In this document: positions 18,687 to 28,255 of the stretch, piece by piece
Numbering within the stretch: the stretch's first letter is position 1
Layout: each line of letters opens with the position of its first letter
Assembly (NCBI GenBank): GCA_903860915.1
Contig: CAIOSJ010000007.1
Coordinates: forward strand, 1-47,203
Source of the DNA: an uncultured Actinomycetes bacterium
Lineage (GTDB): Bacteria > Actinomycetota > Acidimicrobiia > Acidimicrobiales > RAAP-2
Length of the DNA: 47,203 nucleotides
Direction: 5' to 3'
The notes under the pieces: model-generated
What the model saw: the letters and a program-made list of their open reading frames with translations, nothing else
What the model was told of the DNA's origin: nothing
Databases searched by the model: none
Translations under genes and position numbers: made by a program

Positions 18687-21600
18687 TTAGAACAGCAACA
18701 GCCACGTGGCCGCACCGACAACACCGTCGGGGCGAAGGTGATGGTTCTTCTGGAAGTTCTTCACACGGGCCTGCAGTAGTGGCGTGAAAATCCCCGTAAC
18801 CGGCAGACCGAAGCGCAATTGCAGCCACTTCACTGGAGCGCCGCGCGAGCCAAGGTAAAAGACCTGCAGAGCAGGTAGGTTACGACTGCTACGCGACGCC
18901 ACCGAACGACCAGTGTTACAGATTGCTACAACGGTGAAGGTGGTGAACTGACGAGCGTTAAACCCGCTCGCTGTCAGGTAGGTCAACGTCGTGGCAAATT
19001 GACGGTGCGTTTGCGTGACCGTGACGACGTAGTACACGTGCTTGAGGGCCGAGAGATTACCGGGGGCGTGCCAGGCCAAGGCGTACACCGTTGGTGCTAG
19101 TCGCAGCTGTAGCAAATTACTCGGCGGGCCGACACTGACTGAAACCTGGGTAATGGCCACGCTGTTGCTGGCCGCCGAGAGTTCGGATGTCGCTCCCGCG
19201 TTACGAGCCGTCACGTAGAACACGTACGTCCCCAGGGCCACGTGATCACGAGGAATTACGCAGGACCGTGCAGTAGTGGTCGTACAGCTAAAGCCAGCTG
19301 GCTCCGAGGTGACCGTGTACAAAACAATTACCGTTCCACCATTGTCAGTGGGGGCCAACCACGAAACAGTAATAGAACTCGATGAGAGCACGGCAACCAC
19401 ATTCCGAGGGGCCGATGGTGGAGTCGCCGCAATGAAAAGGCTGTTACTCTCCGCAGAAAGTTCAGACGTCGCCCCCGCATTACGAGCCGTGACGTAGAAG
19501 ACGTAGGTATCGCCACGTACGAGTTGGTGGGAAATGACGCAGCTCAGTGCAGTAGTGGTAGTGCAGGAAAAACCGGCGGGCAGCGACGTGACTGTGTAGC
19601 CGGCAATTGGTGTTCCGCCGTTGTCGGTGGGCGCCACCCACGAAACGGTAATCGTGGTGGGCGACAGAACAGCCACCACACTGGTGGGGGCTGTCGGGGG
19701 GGTCGCAACAATATCAAGACCGTTACTCAACGCCGACGCAACCGACGAGGCACCGCTATTGCGGGCCACCACTTGAAAGCTGTAGATGCCAGCCGGCACG
19801 TGGCCACTGGGGATGTCGCAGGTCAGTTCGGTTTCAGTCACGCACGAGAAGCCCGGAGGAATTGAGGTGACCGTGTAGGAAGCAATATCACTCCCACCAT
19901 TGTCCGCGGGAGCGACCCACGTCAAGGTGATTGTCGAACCCGACAGAGCGGCCACGACGCTCGTAGGAGGCCCCGGAGGTGTCGTTGGCGTCACACTGTC
20001 GGAAGGTAGCGAGAGGGTGGAGTCACCGATCTCGTTGGTGGCGATCACGGCGAAAACGTAGGTGACGCCGTTAGTCAAGCCGGTGATAGTGCAGGTAAGG
20101 GTGCTGGTCGTACAGGTGAAACCGCCAGGTTCTGACGTAACTGTATAGCTCGTGATCGCTCGACCACCAGTGAAAGTGGGGCTCGTCCAAGAAATAGCGC
20201 TACGGCCATCATCAGAAACCGCGATTGGGTTGACGGGAGGATCGGGAACTGTTGCGGGCACTACGGCGGTCGAGACGGCCGAAGCCGAGTCTCCTGAAGC
20301 GTTGGTCGCCACGACGCTAAATGTGTACGACAATCCGTTCGTCAATCCATCAATGCTGCAAGTTAAGAATTCGGTTGAACACGTACGGTTGCCCGGCGTC
20401 GAGGTGACGAGGTAGTTCGAAACAGCAGCCCCACCCGTATCCAGCGGTGTACTCCACGAAATAAGCGCAGTACCAGTCCCTGGTACGGCGAGCACGTCGC
20501 GAGGAGCGCTAGGCACCGTCGAGGGATATACCAAGGCGGAATTGGGGGACGCAAGCGAGGTGGATAGTTGGGTTTTCGCCACCACAGTGAAGGTGTAGCC
20601 AACACCGTTCGTCAGTCCAGTTACCACACAGGAAAGAACAGCTGACGTGCACGTCAGCGATCCAGGAGTGGAGGTGACCACGTACGAGGTGATAGTCGAG
20701 CCACCATCATTCTCCGGTGCGGCCCACGAAACTAGTGAGGACGTAGTGGTGTGAGATGTTCCTACGACAGCGCTAGGAGCTTGTGGGGCAGTAAAGGGTG
20801 TACCCGATACCGTGACGGCATCCGATGAACCTGCCGCATTACTTGCCCTTATCGAAAAGGAATAGAGCGTACCGTTGGTCAGGGCATCGAATACGCAGAA
20901 TCTAACGTCGATGGCAACGGCACAGTGGAGATTTCCGGGGGATCCAACAACATCAAAACCCGTCAGCAGACTCCCTCCGTTGTCTATCGACAACGCCCAT
21001 TGAACCGTCAGCGACTGATCGTGGCTCTCTGAAGTGGGGTCCAACGGAGCATCAGGAACCGTAAAAGGTGTCGCCGATGAACTTGATATCGATGGCTGGG
21101 AACTCCCCGCGGCCGTGGTAGCGATAACCGTAAATGTGTAGGTGGTTCCGTTCGTCAATCCCGAGACGTCACACGTCAGAGCGACGCTCTCACAGGAGAG
21201 CCCTCCGGGGCTGGACGTGACGACGTAGCCTGTAACTGGTGTTCCTCCATCGGAAAGTGGCGCATCCCACGACACGCTCACTGTTTTGTTACTCGGAGTG
21301 ACCCCCCGCACAGTCGGAGCGTCGGGAGGTGGTGAGGGCATCACACTATTGGACGGTTCTGAAGGTGTCGATGCACCGTTTGCATTCACTGCGCTCACAA
21401 CAAACGTATAACTGGTTCCGTTGGTCAAACCCGATACCACACAGGAAAGTTGCAGCGTCACACACGAGAAACCACCCGGGCTAGCGACTACTTCGTAACG
21501 CAACAGCTCTGCACCATTAGCCGACGCTTCGGAAAACGACACCACGGCTGATGAGTCGCTGGCGTGAGCGTTTGGTGTGCCTGGTGTGCTCGGTAATCCG

Positions 21601-24600
21601 CTCGGAGTCGTCGACGCACTCGCCACTGACGGCACCGACGTGGCCGCCGCACTGCTAGCGACCACCCTGAAGGTGTACGTGATTCCATTAGTCAATCCGC
21701 TGATTACGCACGGGCTCTTTTTAGCCGTGCACGTCAGATTTCCAGGACTGGACGTTGCCACGTAGCTCGTCACCGGGGACTGACCAAAAAATTTCGACCC
21801 GAGCCAGTTAACCGTTGTCTCGCCATCACTCGAAATCACTTGAATTTGCGTGGGGGCACTGGGTGCGACTGATGGGACCACCGCTTTGCTCGGCAACGAC
21901 GTCGACGATCCAGCCGAATTATTCGCTGTTACACGGAACACATAACTACGACCATTGGTCAGCCCGGTCACGGTGCAGGTCAGGGAACTCGTGGAAACAC
22001 AAGTCTTTGCTCCAGGCGACGAAGTAACGGTGTACCCCGTAGCTGCACCACCGCCAGCCGACGGCACCGTCCAACTGACAATCGCGCTGGCTGTTCGTGG
22101 AATGGCAGTAACAGTTGCCGGCGCATCGGGCTTCAACAAAGTGGCACGTGGGTGCACTCCAGCGGTGCGTGCCCGTACCACTGGAGCCATGTCAGGCACC
22201 ACCGGATCACTAGTGGTGCCGGTAAGCGAACTACCCGCATCGGTGTACGACCAAACGGTGAACGTATAACTCTGTCCGTTGGTCAAGTTGGTGATGACAC
22301 AACTGGTATCACCTTGCGTCACACAGAACTGTGAGTCGGGGTCTGAAATAACCACGTAGTTGTTGAGTGGGGAGCCACCCAAATCGCCTCCGACAACAGC
22401 GGCCCACGTTACGGTGACCTGACCGTCGCCACCCACAACAGACACGTTTGATGGCGGGAGTGGCACCGTCGCTGCGACCACGCTGTCACTCACCTCAGAG
22501 GACCTCGAGTCCCCAACGGCATTGGTTGCGATAACGCTAAACGAATAGGACGTTCCCAGCACCAAGTTTTGGATTTGACACGTTGTATCGCCATTTACGG
22601 TGCAGGAGAATGCCGCACCTTGTGAGCTTGCGGTATAAGAAAGAATTTGTGATCCGCCGTCAGTACTGGGAGGATTCCACGAGATAGTGGCCGTCGTGCC
22701 ATCGAGAATTGCTATGACTCCAGACGGAGCGGCGGGCGCTTGACTCATCAGAATCACGTTGCTCACAACCGAATCCGGTGACTGCCCATTAGCATTACTT
22801 GCTGTGGCCGTGAACGAGTAGGTCAATCCTGGGGCTGGAGTTGCAATGGTGCAGACCAAGGGCCCAGTAGTCCAGGTGCACGAACTCGAGCCACTCGTAT
22901 CGCTCACCACGTAGCTGATAATGGTCGAGCCACCATCATTAGCTGGCGGTGACCAGGTCACAACAATGTCGCTCCCGCTACGACTAGCAATCACAGCCAT
23001 TGGTTGCGTTGGGGGGGCAGACGGAATGATGGCTGAGCTAGCCAGAGAAGTCGGAGAGCTACCAACATCGTTTGTAGCCACAACGCTGAAGGTGTAGCTT
23101 GTGCCATTCTTTAGACCCCGAACAACACATGTAGTTGCAAAGGTTGTGGCGCAGGTCGCTCCATCGGGTCGTGAAGTCACTACGTATCCAGTGGTTAACG
23201 CGGCACTGGCGCTCACCGTCGGAATCCAGGAGACGACGGAAACTTGGCTTAAGTGCGCAGTAGCCGAAACCGCCGTCACGGCCAGCGGGGCGCTGAGGAT
23301 TCGTACCGGTGGGGCCGGATCAGATCCGGCTGATGACCCTATTGCATTCGTCGCAGTAACCGTAAAGACATAGTTCGTACCCACTACTAAGTTCGTGACG
23401 TCACAGGTGGTCGCTGATCCTCCCACCGTGCAACCACTCGAGGTGGGCACGGATGTTACGGAATAGGCGGTGATTTGGGAACCTTGCGGGAGTGACGATA
23501 CCCAGGTCACGGTAACACGGCGATTCTTGCTATCCGCTATCGCCCGAACGGCCAAGGGTGCCGTTGGCACTGTGGCGGGAATAACTGAGTTAGATGGTGC
23601 CGAGGCAATGGAGTCGCCAAATTTGTTCCTAGCAACCACGCTAAAGGTGTAAACCACACCGTTGGTGAGTCCAGTCACCACACAAGAAATTGACGTTGCC
23701 GAAGCACAGGTCAGTCCTCCGGGATTCGACGTAGCGGTATAGGAAAGCACCGGTACTCCATCGCCAGCGGCGGCCGTCCACGACACCGTCGACTGTTGGT
23801 TTTCGCTAGTCGTAGCCGCAACGTTCTGCACTGGATCGGGAAGCTTCGTTGCGGTAATCGCTGCGCTGGGTTGAGAAGGGAGAGAATCTCCGCTCGCATT
23901 AGTGGCTACGACCGTGAAGGTGTACACGCCGCCGTACGCAAGCCCTGTTATTAGACACAGGAGCTGCGTCGTGGACGTACAGGTGGCACTTCCCGGGCTA
24001 GAGGTCACCTTGTAACCAGTTATCGAAGAACCACCGTTGTTCGCTGGTGCGATCCACGTGACGGTTGCGACTCCCGATTGATAACTTCCAGCGACTCCCG
24101 TGGGGGCATCACTAGGGCTCAAATCCGGTGACACCGTGTTGGACGTGCGAGAAACAACTCCCGTACCAACGCTGTTGGTTGCAGTAACGCTAAACGTATA
24201 CGAGTCGCCGTCAGTCAGGCCCTCCACCCTACAGGACAAGGATCCAGAACTGTCAGTGCAGGTCTGGCCGCCATTCAGAGCGTTGGTCACATCGACGGCT
24301 GTCACAGTGAAGGACGTAATACTGCTACCACCATTGGAAATAGGTAATTGCCATGTCACCAGAGCGCTCTCAAACCCAGCTTTCGCCACGACCTTACGTG
24401 GCGCACCAGGCCGCTGCGCGGGAGTCACCGAGTTGGACTGGCCTGATGCAGGCGAGGATCCCGCACTATTTACGGCGTTCGCGGTGAAGGTGTAAGAACG
24501 GCCAACAGTCAAACCAACCACCAGGCAACTTGTCTGGCTGCTAGTGCAGTGCTTTCCATCTGGTGATGACGTAACTCGGTATGAAGTAATTGCTGCACCG

Positions 24601-26327
24601 CCATCGGAACCCGGCGCAGTCCACGTAACCGTGACCCCATTCTGGTTGAGGTCGTAGGTAGCGCTGAGGTCAGTTGGGGCATCGGGTCTCACCGGTTGGG
24701 GCGACACTGGACTGGACGGGTCTGAAGCGCTTCCGTCCCCAACCGCGTTCGTGGCCACCACGGTAAAGGTATAGGGGGTGCCATTCGTCAGGTTGGTCAC
24801 GGTGCACGACAGCGGGTCCACGGCGTCAGCGGGGACGGCATCCACACAGGAACTGCCGTCGTTGCCCGTTACCGTATAGGCGGTGATAGGAGAACCGCCA
24901 TCGGACCCTGGTGCCTTCCATGACACAAGTAGCGCACCATTGAGGCTCGTCGCAGTGACCGCTGTTGGTGGATCTGGGACTATTGGCACCGGCGCCACCG
25001 GATCAGAAGCCTGGGATACGGCACTGTATCCAATACTATTTTGAGCCACGATACTGAAAGTGTAGAAAGTACCATCGGTTAATCCGGTAATGGTGCACGT
25101 CAGGTCCGCGGTGCTGCAAAGCCCCGGACCGGGCTTGGCGTAGACGTAATACTTCTTAATTGTTGATCCATTGCTAACGCCAGCGTTCCACGTGACCGTG
25201 ATCTGCAAGTGCGATGGGCTCGTCGTAATTTGCGTTGGCGCAAAGGGAACGGTGGCTACCGTCGAGGGACTCGTTACATTCGACGGCACGGAACTGGAGC
25301 TCGTACCAAGGGCGTTAGTGGCTTTCACTGAGAAGCTATAGCGATCGCTACTCAAGAGCGAGCTAAAGAGACAACTCAAGATTGATCCGTCGTCTGTGGT
25401 GCAGGTACTCCCATTACCGTGGCTCGCCAAAGCCGAAGTGGTGTCTTTCGCCGTCACCCTGTAGCTGGTAATGGGTGAACCACCGTCAGCAGGGGCGGTC
25501 CAACTCACGTTGACGAGGTGATATCCCGCTCGAGCCACGACAGAACTTGGGGCGTTGGGGACCGATGGTTTTATCGAAAACGATACGGTGGCTCCTACGG
25601 TTTGAGCCGTCGTGACGAACACCACCCTCGAACCCGAGAGCGTCGCTGGCAAGGACATTGTGACGGTACCCGCGGTGTAATCAAAGGCTTTTACCACGGC
25701 ACCCGTGGGAAAATGATTGTCGCCGAGAAGACCCATGCCGACCGCCAACGCACCATCCGACAAGGTGCCATCCGACAACTGTCCATTGACTTTCAGATTG
25801 GTTAGGTCCTTGCTTCCCGAGGTCGCTGTCCCCTCAAAACTGGCTCCCTTGACACCCATTACTTTTATCTGGGCCGCACCACGATTGATCAATACGCGAG
25901 TCCCAGAGCTCTCCGTAGAATCGATCGAGAGGTACACCTGGGCTACGCCCGAGGAAACACCCGAGGACGAGGCGTTCCAGAGCGATACCGTGAAGGTGAC
26001 GCAACCATTTGAGTCAATGAGCAACGAACTTGAGGCAACCCCCCCAACGAAGGCCTGTGCGTGCGTTGGGGCATTATTGATGTCATTGGACACACTGAAT
26101 CCACAAATAATCGTCGGATCGGCAGTCTGCCCGCTATCCATTGGCGTCACGCTGGTCGCAACTCCATCAACTTGGAGTCCATCAGGATTATCCGGCAAGT
26201 TAGGACCAGTTATCGGTCCGGGATAACTAGCGCCAACGTTGGAAATGCCAACCGATGAGAGAAGAATTCCACAAAGGGCGACCGAAGTAACGGCGGTGCA
26301 AATTAAGTTTCTACTTCGTCTCAGCAT
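18687..26327 (-). CDS. Giant exported fibronectin type III repeat protein with peptidoglycan-binding C-terminus
   Basis: 2546 aa. A signal peptide (MLRRSRNLICTAVTSVALC..., cleavage likely near residue 34) precedes a unique beta-rich region to about residue 257. Twenty-four FN3-like modules of about 93 residues follow, to about 2490. A typical module reads APTxV.A...TVSWxAPxxDGG..ITxYxVTS, then TVTGLTNGTxYTFxVxAxN. Modules 1-23 each contain a C-X6-13-C pair just before the 'TGLTNG' loop, suggesting one disulfide per module; module 24 lacks it. A linker of about 20 residues (APVVRARTAGVHPRATLL) separates modules 12 and 13. The last 57 residues form a PG_binding_1-like domain (GAPVKWLQLRFGLPVTG, then FQKNHHLRPDGVVGAATW). 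It should be exported and bound to the wall, as an adhesin or matrix protein. ATG at 26327 has AAAAGGG upstream. Confidence 0.9.
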   Translation of the reverse strand: MLRRSRNLICTAVTSVALCGILLSSVGISNVGASYPGPITGPNLPDNPDGLQVDGVATSVTPMDSGQTADPTIICGFSVSNDINNAPTHAQAFVGGVASSSLLIDSNGCVTFTVSLWNASSSGVSSGVAQVYLSIDSTESSGTRVLINRGAAQIKVMGVKGASFEGTATSGSKDLTNLKVNGQLSDGTLSDGALAVGMGLLGDNHFPTGAVVKAFDYTAGTVTMSLPATLSGSRVVFVTTAQTVGATVSFSIKPSVPNAPSSVVARAGYHLVNVSWTAPADGGSPITSYRVTAKDTTSALASHGNGSTCTTDDGSILSCLFSSLLSSDRYSFSVKATNALGTSSSSVPSNVTSPSTVATVPFAPTQITTSPSHLQITVTWNAGVSNGSTIKKYYVYAKPGPGLCSTADLTCTITGLTDGTFYTFSIVAQNSIGYSAVSQASDPVAPVPIVPDPPTAVTATSLNGALLVSWKAPGSDGGSPITAYTVTGNDGSSCVDAVPADAVDPLSCTVTNLTNGTPYTFTVVATNAVGDGSASDPSSPVSPQPVRPDAPTDLSATYDLNQNGVTVTWTAPGSDGGAAITSYRVTSSPDGKHCTSSQTSCLVVGLTVGRSYTFTANAVNSAGSSPASGQSNSVTPAQRPGAPRKVVAKAGFESALVTWQLPISNGGSSITSFTVTAVDVTNALNGGQTCTDSSGSLSCRVEGLTDGDSYTFSVTATNSVGTGVVSRTSNTVSPDLSPSDAPTGVAGSYQSGVATVTWIAPANNGGSSITGYKVTSSPGSATCTSTTQLLCLITGLAYGGVYTFTVVATNASGDSLPSQPSAAITATKLPDPVQNVAATTSENQQSTVSWTAAAGDGVPVLSYTATSNPGGLTCASATSISCVVTGLTNGVVYTFSVVARNKFGDSIASAPSNSVIPATVPTAPLAVRAIADSKNRRVTVTWVSSLPQGSQITAYSVTSVPTSSGCTVGGSATTCDVTNLVVGTNYVFTVTATNAIGSSAGSDPAPPVRILSAPLAVTAVSATAHLSQVSVVSWIPTVSASAALTTGYVVTSRPDGATCATTFATTCVVRGLKNGTSYTFSVVATNDVGSSPTSLASSAIIPSAPPTQPMAVIASRSGSDIVVTWSPPANDGGSTIISYVVSDTSGSSSCTWTTGPLVCTIATPAPGLTYSFTATASNANGQSPDSVVSNVILMSQAPAAPSGVIAILDGTTATISWNPPSTDGGSQILSYTASSQGAAFSCTVNGDTTCQIQNLVLGTSYSFSVIATNAVGDSRSSEVSDSVVAATVPLPPSNVSVVGGDGQVTVTWAAVVGGDLGGSPLNNYVVISDPDSQFCVTQGDTSCVITNLTNGQSYTFTVWSYTDAGSSLTGTTSDPVVPDMAPVVRARTAGVHPRATLLKPDAPATVTAIPRTASAIVSWTVPSAGGGAATGYTVTSSPGAKTCVSTSSLTCTVTGLTNGRSYVFRVTANNSAGSSTSLPSKAVVPSVAPSAPTQIQVISSDGETTVNWLGSKFFGQSPVTSYVATSSPGNLTCTAKKSPCVISGLTNGITYTFRVVASSAAATSVPSVASASTTPSGLPSTPGTPNAHASDSSAVVSFSEASANGAELLRYEVVASPGGFSCVTLQLSCVVSGLTNGTSYTFVVSAVNANGASTPSEPSNSVMPSPPPDAPTVRGVTPSNKTVSVSWDAPLSDGGTPVTGYVVTSSPGGLSCESVALTCDVSGLTNGTTYTFTVIATTAAGSSQPSISSSSATPFTVPDAPLDPTSESHDQSLTVQWALSIDNGGSLLTGFDVVGSPGNLHCAVAIDVRFCVFDALTNGTLYSFSIRASNAAGSSDAVTVSGTPFTAPQAPSAVVGTSHTTTSSLVSWAAPENDGGSTITSYVVTSTPGSLTCTSAVLSCVVTGLTNGVGYTFTVVAKTQLSTSLASPNSALVYPSTVPSAPRDVLAVPGTGTALISWSTPLDTGGAAVSNYLVTSTPGNRTCSTEFLTCSIDGLTNGLSYTFSVVATNASGDSASAVSTAVVPATVPDPPVNPIAVSDDGRSAISWTSPTFTGGRAITSYTVTSEPGGFTCTTSTLTCTITGLTNGVTYVFAVIATNEIGDSTLSLPSDSVTPTTPPGPPTSVVAALSGSTITLTWVAPADNGGSDIASYTVTSIPPGFSCVTETELTCDIPSGHVPAGIYSFQVVARNSGASSVASALSNGLDIVATPPTAPTSVVAVLSPTTITVSWVAPTDNGGTPIAGYTVTSLPAGFSCTTTTALSCVISHQLVRGDTYVFYVTARNAGATSELSAESNSLFIAATPPSAPRNVVAVLSSSSITVSWLAPTDNGGTVIVLYTVTSEPAGFSCTTTTARSCVIPRDHVALGTYVFYVTARNAGATSELSAASNSVAITQVSVSVGPPSNLLQLRLAPTVYALAWHAPGNLSALKHVYYVVTVTQTHRQFATTLTYLTASGFNARQFTTFTVVAICNTGRSVASRSSRNLPALQVFYLGSRGAPVKWLQLRFGLPVTGIFTPLLQARVKNFQKNHHLRPDGVVGAATWLLLF
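19143..19700 (-). repeat. Two recently duplicated FN3 modules (22 and 23)
   Basis: Two consecutive 279-base units encode nearly identical 93-residue modules. Shared stretches include FSCTTTTA.SCVI, YVFYVTARNAGATSELSA and ITVSW.APTDNGGT. The preceding module (21) is also similar but more diverged. This suggests recent tandem duplication at the membrane-distal to wall-proximal junction of the giant protein. Confidence 0.75.
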
Positions 26328-26419
26328 CAACCGGCCCTTTTCTTTCGCCTAGAAGAACCATATCAGCACTACACCTGCTGAAAGCAGGCACGATAAGGTC
26401 GCCGCGGGTCCAGAAAAAT

Positions 26420-26425
26420 ATTCTA
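26420..26425 (-). promoter_or_regulatory. Putative -10 box (TAGAAT) for the FN3 gene
   Basis: TAGAAT on the minus strand lies in the AT-rich patch 26411-26430 and would give a leader of about 86 bases before ATG 26327. The leader contains a short hairpin (CCTGCT/AGCAGG, 26374-26388). The -35 box is unclear. No known riboswitch was recognised. The rest of 26328-26611 holds no recognised gene. Confidence 0.35.
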
Positions 26426-26611
26426 ATTTTTGGGCCGGAAGTTCTTCTCGGAGAATTGGGCACCAGCGTCAATGTGAGCTCGCTATCGCCCCGTTCAGAT
26501 GGGGCCCCACGAGCTTCACAGGGCTGCTGGAAGCATTCTCGTGGGGTCAAGCGGTGATTCTCACTTCATTGGAACAACATGTCGCTGGGGCTTGGAATCC
26601 TGTCGACGTAG

Positions 26612-26685
26612 TGGGCGCTGAGGGACTCGAACCCCCGACCTGCTGAGTGTAAATCAGCTGCTCTAACCAACTGAGCTAAGCGCCC
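26612..26685 (-). tRNA. tRNA-Val (UAC anticodon)
   Basis: 74 nt that fold as a full cloverleaf: acceptor GGGCGCT/AGCGCCC, D-arm GCTC/GAGC, anticodon stem GCTGA/TCAGC with loop TTTACAC (anticodon UAC), variable loop AGGTC, T-arm GGGGG/CCCTC with TTCGAGT loop, discriminator A. CCA is not encoded. It decodes GUA valine codons. A decayed partial copy lies about 170 bases upstream on the same strand. Confidence 0.97.
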
Positions 26686-26857
26686 GAAGTGAGAAACACG
26701 AGGTTCCTCAAGTAAGCAGAGCAATGTTAGTCCTTTCTGTGCGACAGCCTTGAAGGGTTGAGCATCGCTGTAACGCAGAGCGCTCCCCTTGAACCCGCGA
26801 AGCAGTGTCGGGCGGGCGAAAACCTAGCAAACATTGCACAGTGGAGCACCGCAGGTG

Positions 26858-26910
26858 ACCTCGACTTGCTGAGTGTAAATCAGCCGTTCCACCAACTGAC
26901 CCAAGCGCCC
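26858..26910 (-). pseudogene. Decayed partial copy of tRNA-Val(UAC)
   Basis: On the minus strand the sequence starts with the same GGGCGCT acceptor strand, keeps TCAGTTGGT of the D-loop region, and has an 18-base identical block across the whole anticodon arm (26867-26884, loop TTTACAC). The D-stem is damaged (GGTC against AACG), one base is missing before the anticodon stem, and the T-arm and 3' acceptor strand are absent. It cannot form a functional tRNA. It may be a leftover of tandem duplication, or of integration/excision at a tRNA gene. Confidence 0.8.
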
Positions 26911-26923
26911 CACCAGCTCTGGC

Positions 26924-27658
26924 CTAGAGCGGACCTGCGAAAAGCGCTGCATCCAGCAATTCTTGGGTACAAGCGATGATTGGTCGGCGAACCGTGGACT
27001 GGGCAATCACCAATTCTTCCTCGCGGTAATCCCCCGCGACCGCACCCGATTCCGTGGCAATCAGGAGACCGGCCAGATAGTCCCATGGGTGCAGGGTTGA
27101 GTGTTGGGCCACAGTAAAAATGTCGAGGGACCCATCAGCCACTAGACAACACTCGAGACTGGCCGCGCCCATCGCTCTCATTTGGGCCCACCCGAGGTGG
27201 CGATCGGGCAGACCCGAGAAGCTAACTACAGCGTCTTCGATCTTCTTGGTCGAACGAGCAGAGATGGCGCTACCATCCCTCGTCGCCCCCGAACCACGAA
27301 GGGCGAGATAGCGCGAAGAGGTTGGGATATTCGCCACGAGTCCCGCGACAAGTTCCAACTCACGTACAACCGCCAAACTGCAGGCAAAGAAGGGTATCCC
27401 TCGATCACAATTGGTCGAGCCGTCGATAGGGTCGAGCACGACTGTGTAGTCGCCGGATCCCGAAACGCCCGACTCTTCACTCACTACGCGGAGGCCATTT
27501 TTGACCAATATTTCGACCGCGACCGCGTCCGCCGCGAGGTCGAGGTGATATTGAGAAACCCGTTGCCCCGATAGCCCCCGTCCTCGCTGTCCTTCGAGCG
27601 AGGCCGTCACGGCGTCCACGCATTCTTCCAGTACGGCAACTAGGCGGTCATCATTCAC
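26924..27658 (-). CDS. Inositol monophosphatase family protein
   Basis: 244 aa Mg-dependent sugar phosphatase fold. Metal-ligand motifs are present: VVSEESG (Glu61/Glu62), VLDPIDGSTN (Asp76, Asp79), and HPWDYLAG near residue 192. The protein could dephosphorylate inositol-1-phosphate, histidinol phosphate or fructose-1,6-bisphosphate; these activities cannot be separated by eye. The start is GTG at 27658, with TACGGT 6 bases upstream, a leaderless arrangement. It is divergent from the gene at 27698, with 39 bases between. The decayed tRNA copy lies just downstream of the stop. Confidence 0.9.
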   Translation of the reverse strand: MNDDRLVAVLEECVDAVTASLEGQRGRGLSGQRVSQYHLDLAADAVAVEILVKNGLRVVSEESGVSGSGDYTVVLDPIDGSTNCDRGIPFFACSLAVVRELELVAGLVANIPTSSRYLALRGSGATRDGSAISARSTKKIEDAVVSFSGLPDRHLGWAQMRAMGAASLECCLVADGSLDIFTVAQHSTLHPWDYLAGLLIATESGAVAGDYREEELVIAQSTVRRPIIACTQELLDAALFAGPL

Positions 27659-27697
27659 ACTCGTACCGTACCGGTACTGCGACTAGTCTCGATACCA
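27659..27697. promoter_or_regulatory. Compact divergent promoter with GTACCGGTAC palindrome
   Basis: The 39-base gap between two divergent genes holds a minus-strand -10-like TACGGT (27670-27665, 6 bases before GTG 27658) and a plus-strand TAGTCT (27684-27689, 8 bases before ATG 27698). Between them is a perfect 10-bp palindrome GTACCGGTAC (27668-27677), which overlaps the minus-strand box and could be an operator controlling both genes. Confidence 0.45.
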
Positions 27698-28255
27698 ATG
27701 GCTGCCATCGACGTTGCGGGTTTTGTCGCCGACCTTAAAGACCACGCGGTAGACCACGGTTTTCACGTGCACGACGAGCGACACTTTGTCGAGACTTATT
27801 CTCTCCGACAGGCCTGGGAGGTTGATTTGCACCCGGAGGAGGGCTGCGGCGGGCCGGTGGACTTGCACCTCACCCTCGACGTCGACCCTCGTGCACTCCT
27901 CGCTTTTGAAGACGCCCTGATCGGCCTCGACGACGATCAAGATCCACCAGACGAGTTCCACTTTCCACTCGTTCTCACCTGGACGCTTCCGCCCATGTCC
28001 AAAAGTCCCGACCTGCTCAACCTGGCCATTGACCTCGCCCCCGTTGGGGGGCTAGAACTCCCCCTCGAGGTAACCGCTACCGACACCTTCGCCAACGCTA
28101 CCGACGGTGCCGAGCGGCGCATCGCCATTGTTGCTCGACACCCCATATCGCTCGCTCGTGTTGCCAAGGGTGATGATCCGCTGTGCGACCTCTTCGAGCG
28201 TGGCCGCCATATCAGCGAATTTCTTCTTCAAGCTGCTGACTCCTGGCAGCGGTAA
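27698..28255 (+). CDS. Conserved-looking hypothetical protein
   Basis: 185 aa, acidic, no membrane segment or signal peptide. I do not recognise the family. The N-terminal half has alternating strands (RQAWEVDLHPEEG, PVDLHLTLDVDPRALLAFE), followed by an acidic turn rich in Asp (ALIGLDDDQDPPDEFHFPLVLTW). A second half ends in helices (SLARVAKGDDPLCDLFERG and HISEFLLQAADSW). Codon usage resembles its neighbours, so it is likely a real gene. The TAGTCT box 8 bases before the ATG supports the start. Divergent transcription from the inositol-phosphatase-like gene suggests shared control but no clear function. Confidence 0.7.
   Translation: MAAIDVAGFVADLKDHAVDHGFHVHDERHFVETYSLRQAWEVDLHPEEGCGGPVDLHLTLDVDPRALLAFEDALIGLDDDQDPPDEFHFPLVLTWTLPPMSKSPDLLNLAIDLAPVGGLELPLEVTATDTFANATDGAERRIAIVARHPISLARVAKGDDPLCDLFERGRHISEFLLQAADSWQR

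Noticed and set aside
18687..26327. CRISPR or DNA-level repeat array
   Set aside because: The regular spacing of about 280 bases comes from protein modules with diverged DNA, not from identical short repeats.
26328..26611. Riboswitch in the leader of the FN3 gene
   Set aside because: I compared it by eye with cyclic di-GMP and cyclic di-AMP motifs and found none of their conserved blocks; only a short hairpin is visible.
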